Part shown: positions 4,176 through 8,500 of the stretch, one piece after another
Position numbering within the stretch: the stretch's first letter is position 1
How the letters are laid out: every line of letters begins with the position of its first letter
NCBI GenBank assembly: GCA_021799715.1
Contig: JAJYZY010000106.1
Span: 1 to 8,500, forward strand
DNA length: 8,500 nt
DNA from: Planctomycetota bacterium
GTDB taxonomy: Bacteria; Planctomycetota; Phycisphaerae; WQYP01
Direction of reading: 5' to 3'
Notes under the pieces: model-generated
The model's database searches: none
What the model saw: only the letters and a program-made list of their open reading frames with translations
Told to the model about the DNA's origin: nothing
Program-made: the position numbers and the translations under genes

Positions 4176-6941
4176 ATGACGGAAACCACCAACTGCGAAA
4201 ACTGCGGTCGCGTGATCGGCGCACTGGAAACGCATCATGTTTGGGAACAGCATGTTGTCTGCGGGACCTGTTGGCATCGTCTTTCCGAGACACCGGTGCC
4301 CGTACAGACATTATCAATAGGACAATCGCCGGCGGACAAACACATTATTCATCCGCTCGCGGTCATTGTTGCGGTCGCGGGCATTATGTTTCTTGCAATA
4401 GCCGGAATTGCGGCGGCATTTATTTTCATTACTGGCCATTATTTTTCCAGCTCCGCACAGCACGTGTCCAACACGGTGCAACCAGCGTTAAAAGCCAATC
4501 GCCCGGTCGCAATGGTTTTGCCAGTCAAACAACCGGCGTTCATTCCGCATCCGCGGGCGGCGGTTCTCGGGAAATCGGCGGGCACGATGCCGGGAATTGC
4601 CGCGCTGGCGCCGAAACCAGCCGCCGTTGCCCCGATAGCCACGCTGCCCGCGTCACCAAAATTCGCTTTACCACGCCCGTTAAGTCTCGCCGCCGCCGAT
4701 CCTGACGTGAATATGGACGCGCACACCAGCCGACAGGTCGTCTCGGCCATTACCCGCGGCGTGAATTTTCTTCTCAGCCGGGAGAATGGCAGACACTACT
4801 GGAACCGCGGTCTGGACTGGACCGGCGCTTCCGAGCGCGGCGGAGAAACCGCTTTGGTACTGGAGGCACTGATTGATGTTGATCAGAGTTTGCACCCGCC
4901 GCAACTTTACAGCTTTTCACCGCGTATGCGACAGGCATTGAATTATCTGGCGACCCTGCAGCCCAAAGCAACCTACGCCGCATCGTTTCAAGCCCAGGCG
5001 CTGACACTGCTGCCCAATGTTGGACGGAAAAAATATATGGCCGCGCTGCAACGCGACCGCCGCTATCTGTTCAGGGGCATGATTCCCGGCGGAGATTATT
5101 CCTACACATGGCGTCGATACCGGGGATTCAACTGGGATAATTCCAATACCCAATACGGAGTGCTGGGCCTTTGGGCGTGCGCCCATGCGGGCTTGAGTGT
5201 GCTTTCCACGCAGTGGCGTTTGTTGGCGGCGCATTGGCGCAACACGCAACATATTGACGGCTCATGGGGATACATGAACGATCACATGCACCCCCAAAGT
5301 TTTACCCCTGCGGGCGTTGCGAGCCTTTTTATTGCCGATGAATTCATCAATGCCGCAGATTTGAATATTCATCGGCATCCCGATGTTAATATTGTCCGGG
5401 GCCTGCATTGGCTTAATACCCATTTTAATCCCGACACGGCCAATCAATATGTCATGTATGGCTACGAACGCGTAGGACTCGCCGGAGGCATCAAATATTT
5501 TGGCTCGCATAACTGGTACCGCGATTTTGTCCGCACGCTGTTGAATGCGCAGAATCATGACGGCAGTTGGCCCGCCAACTTTGTAGCGCCGCAAGCCGGC
5601 AACCGTATCATTGGCACGGCATATTCCCTGCTGATATTAGACCGGGGATTAAATCCGGTATTGATGAACAAATTGCAGTATTCTCCGCATTTTTATGGCC
5701 AATGGAATGCGCGTCAACGGGACGCGGCCAATATTACCTCCTGGCTTAGCCATGAAATGGAAACACCGCTGAATTGGCAGGTGGTCACCATATCTTCACC
5801 GGTAAGCCAATGGCTGGATTCACCGATTTTGCTGATTACGGGCCACAAAAATCCACATTTTTCCGTCACCGTTCTGAAAAAACTGAAGGAATATGTTGAC
5901 GCCGGCGGCATGGTACTGTGCTCATGCGATGCGAATTCCCGTCGCTTCCGCCGGGCGATGATACAAGCCGGACAGGCGTGCGTGGACAACACGTTGACTT
6001 TTCATCCCGTCGCTGCCGACAGTCCGTTGATGACCATGCAGCCATGGTTTCATATCCATGCGCCGCTGCTGGGGCTGTACAATGGCGTGCGCTATTTATG
6101 GATCATCAGCCCGTCGGACATGGCCGGGGTGTGGCAAAGCCGGCTGCACACGCATAAGCGTTATTGGGAACTGCCGCTGAATTTCTATTTATATGCCACG
6201 GGAAAAGGGTATCTGGCCAATCGCCTGCACAGCCTGACCGTACCGACTCCCAAGGATTCCCCGGCCCGGCATATTGCAGTGGGCCGGTTGCAATTCAAAG
6301 GTCAATGGAATCCGGAGCCCGGTGCCTGGCCCCGTTTTGCGGCGATTCTTGCCGCGTATGATCGCACGGCTGTTGCGCTGAAGAATATGTCCTTGTCACA
6401 ACTGAATTTAAACTCCGCCACGTTATTTCCGCTTGTTGATCTCACCGGCGTCGGTACCGTTGCATTTTCCAGCGCGGATATCAGGCATTTAAGCGGTTAT
6501 CTAAACAAGGGCGGAATGCTGTTTGCCGACAGTGCCGGCGGAAAATCGGCGTTTACCGCTTCCTGCACGCTGCTGATTCACGCACTATTTCCCGGCAGTC
6601 CCTTGCGCCAGGTGCCGATAAACAGCGCCTTGATTACCGGCATGATGCCCGGCGGCATCAATGCCGTGAAAGTAAGTTATCGAAAGTATGGATCCAACGT
6701 TACCCATCCGCGCACGATCCCACAATTATTCGGCATCCGCCGCCATCACCGTTGGGTGGTGGTATTCTCGCCGCAAGACATCACATCCGGACTGCTGGGC
6801 ACGCATACGTGGGGCATCCGGGGCTATTCACCGCGCAGCGCGCAGGCTTTGGCGTGCAATGTTGTCATGTATGCCATTGCCCATCGCGCCGCGCATGCAC
6901 CGGATTTATCCAAGCCGCAACCGGCGCTGGTCCGGAATTAA
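4176..6941 (+). CDS. Membrane-anchored zinc-ribbon, prenyltransferase-like, DUF4159 protein
   Basis: This is a 921-residue multidomain protein. Residues 1-40 hold two CxxC pairs (Cys7/10 and Cys29/32) that look like a zinc ribbon. Residues 59-88 form one strongly hydrophobic helix, followed by a proline- and alanine-rich linker to about 175. Residues 185-490 look like the alpha/alpha-barrel of prenyltransferases and squalene cyclases, with repeated DGSW motifs (361-364 and 462-465). A DUF4159-like lobe follows (about 533-690, with LLITGHKNPH and YVDAGGMVLCSCD), then a second, more canonical one (about 700-905, with GQWNPEPGAWPRF, YLNKGGMLFADSAGG and LFPGSPL). The likely topology is zinc ribbon in the cytosol and the rest outside the membrane. 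No enzymatic activity is known for this arrangement, and no cyclase DxDD motif was seen. A TAA at 4158-4160 in frame makes ATG 4176 the first start; no Shine-Dalgarno sequence precedes it. The role is unknown, possibly in the cell envelope. Confidence 0.85.
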   Translation: MTETTNCENCGRVIGALETHHVWEQHVVCGTCWHRLSETPVPVQTLSIGQSPADKHIIHPLAVIVAVAGIMFLAIAGIAAAFIFITGHYFSSSAQHVSNTVQPALKANRPVAMVLPVKQPAFIPHPRAAVLGKSAGTMPGIAALAPKPAAVAPIATLPASPKFALPRPLSLAAADPDVNMDAHTSRQVVSAITRGVNFLLSRENGRHYWNRGLDWTGASERGGETALVLEALIDVDQSLHPPQLYSFSPRMRQALNYLATLQPKATYAASFQAQALTLLPNVGRKKYMAALQRDRRYLFRGMIPGGDYSYTWRRYRGFNWDNSNTQYGVLGLWACAHAGLSVLSTQWRLLAAHWRNTQHIDGSWGYMNDHMHPQSFTPAGVASLFIADEFINAADLNIHRHPDVNIVRGLHWLNTHFNPDTANQYVMYGYERVGLAGGIKYFGSHNWYRDFVRTLLNAQNHDGSWPANFVAPQAGNRIIGTAYSLLILDRGLNPVLMNKLQYSPHFYGQWNARQRDAANITSWLSHEMETPLNWQVVTISSPVSQWLDSPILLITGHKNPHFSVTVLKKLKEYVDAGGMVLCSCDANSRRFRRAMIQAGQACVDNTLTFHPVAADSPLMTMQPWFHIHAPLLGLYNGVRYLWIISPSDMAGVWQSRLHTHKRYWELPLNFYLYATGKGYLANRLHSLTVPTPKDSPARHIAVGRLQFKGQWNPEPGAWPRFAAILAAYDRTAVALKNMSLSQLNLNSATLFPLVDLTGVGTVAFSSADIRHLSGYLNKGGMLFADSAGGKSAFTASCTLLIHALFPGSPLRQVPINSALITGMMPGGINAVKVSYRKYGSNVTHPRTIPQLFGIRRHHRWVVVFSPQDITSGLLGTHTWGIRGYSPRSAQALACNVVMYAIAHRAAHAPDLSKPQPALVRN

Positions 6942-6973
6942 CCCGGCTGTAGTTCGCTGGCCATTTTTAACTC

Positions 6974-6994
6974 CGCGCGGCATACTGCCGCGTG
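6974..6994 (+). promoter_or_regulatory. Strong hairpin before the second aminotransferase-fold gene
   Basis: CGCGGCA (6976-6982) pairs with TGCCGCG (6986-6992) around TAC, and two more pairs (one a G-T wobble) extend it to 6974-6994. No T-run follows on either strand, so it is not a standard terminator. It buries a GTG at 6992 that would otherwise be an in-frame start, and it ends 6 bases before the ribosome binding site. It could protect the transcript 5' end or mark a processing point. Confidence 0.4.
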
Positions 6995-7000
6995 ACTAAT

Positions 7001-7005
7001 AAAGG
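7001..7005 (+). promoter_or_regulatory. Ribosome binding site favouring start at 7016
   Basis: AAAGG lies 10 bases before ATG 7016. The longer frame from GTG 6992 would place the start inside a hairpin and add eight residues, so 7016 is preferred. Confidence 0.5.
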
Positions 7006-7015
7006 TTATTTGATA

Positions 7016-8179
7016 ATGAACAACCCGCCGCACAACCCCACATCGTTGCCGCCGTTGCCGGATGACTTCAATGTTGCCGTTGAATTTCCGATTACCCGGA
7101 ACTGGTCATTTTTTAATCATGCGGGCGTCGCTCCCATTTCCGCCCGCGCGGCAGGGGCCATCGAACGCTTCGCCCGGGAAGCGCGAGAGGATGCGTATCT
7201 TACCGGGCGCTGGTACCACAACATTGAACTGGTGCGCAAGCTGGCCGCCGAGTTTATTCACGCCGAGCCGGATGAAATCGCCTTTGTTAAAAATACCAGT
7301 GAAGGCATTGCGTTTGTCGCCAACGGCCTGGACTGGAAAAGCGGTGATGAAATTATTTCCACGGCGGTAGAATACCCATCTAATGTATATCCATGGATGG
7401 ACGTTGCCCGCAGATTCGGTGCCAGGCACATTATGCTGCCGGAGGTTGACGCCCGGATTGATATTCAAACCATCTTTGATGCGGTCACCGCCCGAACGCG
7501 TATGATCGCCTTATCACATGTGGAATACGCCAGCGGCTTCCGCCACGATATTGCCGCCATCGGACAATTCTGCCGCGGCCGGGGCATTCTGCTGTGCGTT
7601 GACGGCATTCAGGCCTGCGGCGCTGTGCCGGTGGATGTGCGGGCGATGAATATTGATTTTCTTTCCGCGGATGGGCACAAGTGGCTGCTGGGGCCGGAAG
7701 GCGCGGGAATTTTCTATTGCCGCAAAGAGCTGCTGGCATCGCTGCGGCCTGAAATCGGCTGGATGAACGTACGCAACGCCAATGATTATGGAAACTATGA
7801 TTTCACTTTGCGCCCGGATGCCCGCAGATTTGAATGCGGATCACATAACATTCCCGGCGTTTTGGCGCTGGGCGCATCGATGCAACTGCTTCTGGATATC
7901 GGCATGCAAACCGTTGCCGGGCGCGTGTTGTCATTAACCACGCAACTTTGTAACGGCCTGGAACATAAGGGCTACACGGTTATTTCCAGCCGCCGCCCGG
8001 ATGAAACCAGCGGAATTGTCAGCTTCAAATCCCGGCGCGGAAACGATGACGGGATTATAAGCGATCTGGAAAAGCAAAAAATTATCATTGTGCAACGCGA
8101 AGGCCGCTTGCGGGCTTCACCGCATTTTTATCAGGGCATGGATGATATCAACCGTCTGCTGGATGCGTTGCCGGATTAG
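7016..8179 (+). CDS. Class V aminotransferase-fold PLP enzyme, probably not a desulfurase
   Basis: This 387-residue PLP enzyme has the isopenicillin-N-epimerase or cysteine-lyase look. FFNHAGVAP (32-40) is the substrate-side N-terminal motif. KNTSEGIAFVANGL (92-105) binds the cofactor phosphate. VEYPSNVYPW (118-127), SHVEYASG (167-174) and VDGIQACGAVP (195-205) contact PLP, and SADGHKWLLGPEG (217-229) carries the Schiff-base Lys222. The C-terminal REGRLRASPHFY segment (361-372) aligns with the loop that holds the catalytic cysteine in SufS and in the desulfurase at 2842-4020. Here that position is not cysteine, and SPHFY follows as in epimerases and lyases. It is therefore unlikely to form a persulfide. 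Substrate and reaction (lyase, epimerase or transaminase) cannot be told. It follows the DUF4159 gene by 74 bases. Confidence 0.88.
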   Translation: MNNPPHNPTSLPPLPDDFNVAVEFPITRNWSFFNHAGVAPISARAAGAIERFAREAREDAYLTGRWYHNIELVRKLAAEFIHAEPDEIAFVKNTSEGIAFVANGLDWKSGDEIISTAVEYPSNVYPWMDVARRFGARHIMLPEVDARIDIQTIFDAVTARTRMIALSHVEYASGFRHDIAAIGQFCRGRGILLCVDGIQACGAVPVDVRAMNIDFLSADGHKWLLGPEGAGIFYCRKELLASLRPEIGWMNVRNANDYGNYDFTLRPDARRFECGSHNIPGVLALGASMQLLLDIGMQTVAGRVLSLTTQLCNGLEHKGYTVISSRRPDETSGIVSFKSRRGNDDGIISDLEKQKIIIVQREGRLRASPHFYQGMDDINRLLDALPD

Positions 8180-8267
8180 CGCTTGGTGCCATGCGATTTA
8201 CACACCGTTGGATTGACCCGATACTATCGTTGTCGTAAATGGTTTACTGATTAAAGGAACATATTTC

Positions 8268-8500
8268 ATGATTATCGCGGATTTAAGTGAGATTCAAGGC
8301 CGACGATATCCCGCCCGGCGCAGAACTCAGAATATTGTCGGCGGCGCATCGCCCATTGTGGCCGGAAATTTTGCGATGGGATTTGTCACACTTGATCCTG
8401 ACGGCGGACAGGTACCGTGGCATAATCAGCAGCAGGAAGAAGTCTATTTTGTATTGGAGGGCGAAGCGGAAATGTGCCTGGGCGCGGAGAAGCGCATCAT
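8268..8500 (+). CDS. Cupin-domain protein, N-terminal part (partial)
   Basis: ATG 8268 is preceded by AAAGGA at 8253-8258, and the frame is open to the window end, giving about 77 residues. GGQVPWHNQQQEEVYFVLEG (45-64) is cupin motif 1, with His51 and a glutamate (Glu56 or Glu57) as likely metal ligands and the usual glycine at 64. The second histidine of the normal HxH is replaced by Gln53. EMCLG follows as the next beta strand. Motif 2 lies beyond the window, so metal binding cannot be fully judged. Small single-domain cupins include sugar-binding, oxygenase and isomerase types, and no substrate can be named. It is 88 bases after the aminotransferase-fold gene in the same direction and may belong to the same transcript. 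Confidence 0.8.
   Translation, partial: MIIADLSEIQGRRYPARRRTQNIVGGASPIVAGNFAMGFVTLDPDGGQVPWHNQQQEEVYFVLEGEAEMCLGAEKRI

Noticed and set aside
1928..8179. Ergothioneine-type pathway suggested by DinB plus class V aminotransferase-fold enzymes
   Set aside because: The DinB protein is a stand-alone 161 residues without the sulfatase-modifying-factor-like domain of EgtB, and no EgtD or other pathway gene is present.
8213..8241. Sigma-70-like promoter before the cupin gene (TTGACC, 17 bases, TAAATG)
   Set aside because: The -35-like hexamer is good, but the -10 matches consensus at only three positions, so it was not listed as a feature.

Overview
The window looks like chromosomal DNA of a bacterium with moderately high GC, most likely a planctomycete, possibly of the Phycisphaerae type. 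The main pointer is the large membrane-anchored protein that joins a prenyltransferase-like fold to DUF4159 domains, a combination I associate mainly with Planctomycetota. This assignment is inference, because no rRNA or other marker gene is present. All supported genes lie on the + strand, and the long minus-strand open frames are shadows.

Positions 1-1885 hold a sulfur-transfer gene set. It begins with the C-terminal end of threonine synthase (thrC). After a 97-base gap with a strong hairpin come a CysO/MoaD-type ubiquitin-like sulfur carrier ending in Gly-Gly, a small NIL-domain protein and a ThiF/MoeB-type E1-like activating enzyme. The last three genes are separated by only 2-3 bases and are surely one operon. 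The E1-like enzyme should adenylate the carrier tail and help convert it to a thiocarboxylate. By analogy with CysO-CysM in Mycobacterium tuberculosis and HcyS-MetY in Wolinella, the thiocarboxylate would then feed a PLP enzyme making cysteine or homocysteine. Here the adjacent PLP enzyme is threonine-synthase-like.

Positions 1928-2413 encode a stand-alone DinB-superfamily protein with an intact three-histidine metal site. Positions 2414-2841 carry no convincing gene but are rich in inverted repeats, including two pairings that exclude each other. They may be a structured leader for the next gene.

Positions 2842-4020 encode a class V aminotransferase-fold cysteine desulfurase with its catalytic cysteine, a plausible sulfur source for the carrier system. 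Positions 4176-6941 encode a 921-residue protein with a zinc ribbon, a membrane helix, a prenyltransferase-like region and two DUF4159-like lobes. Positions 7016-8179 encode a second class V aminotransferase-fold enzyme in which the desulfurase cysteine is replaced, so it is probably not a desulfurase. The window ends inside a small cupin gene (8268 onward).

No tRNA, rRNA, CRISPR array, insertion sequence or phage gene was seen. The most interesting points are the thrC/carrier/NIL/E1 cluster, the overlap of the carrier's Gly-Gly codons with the next gene's ribosome binding site, the hairpin-rich region before the desulfurase, and the unusual architecture of the DUF4159 protein.
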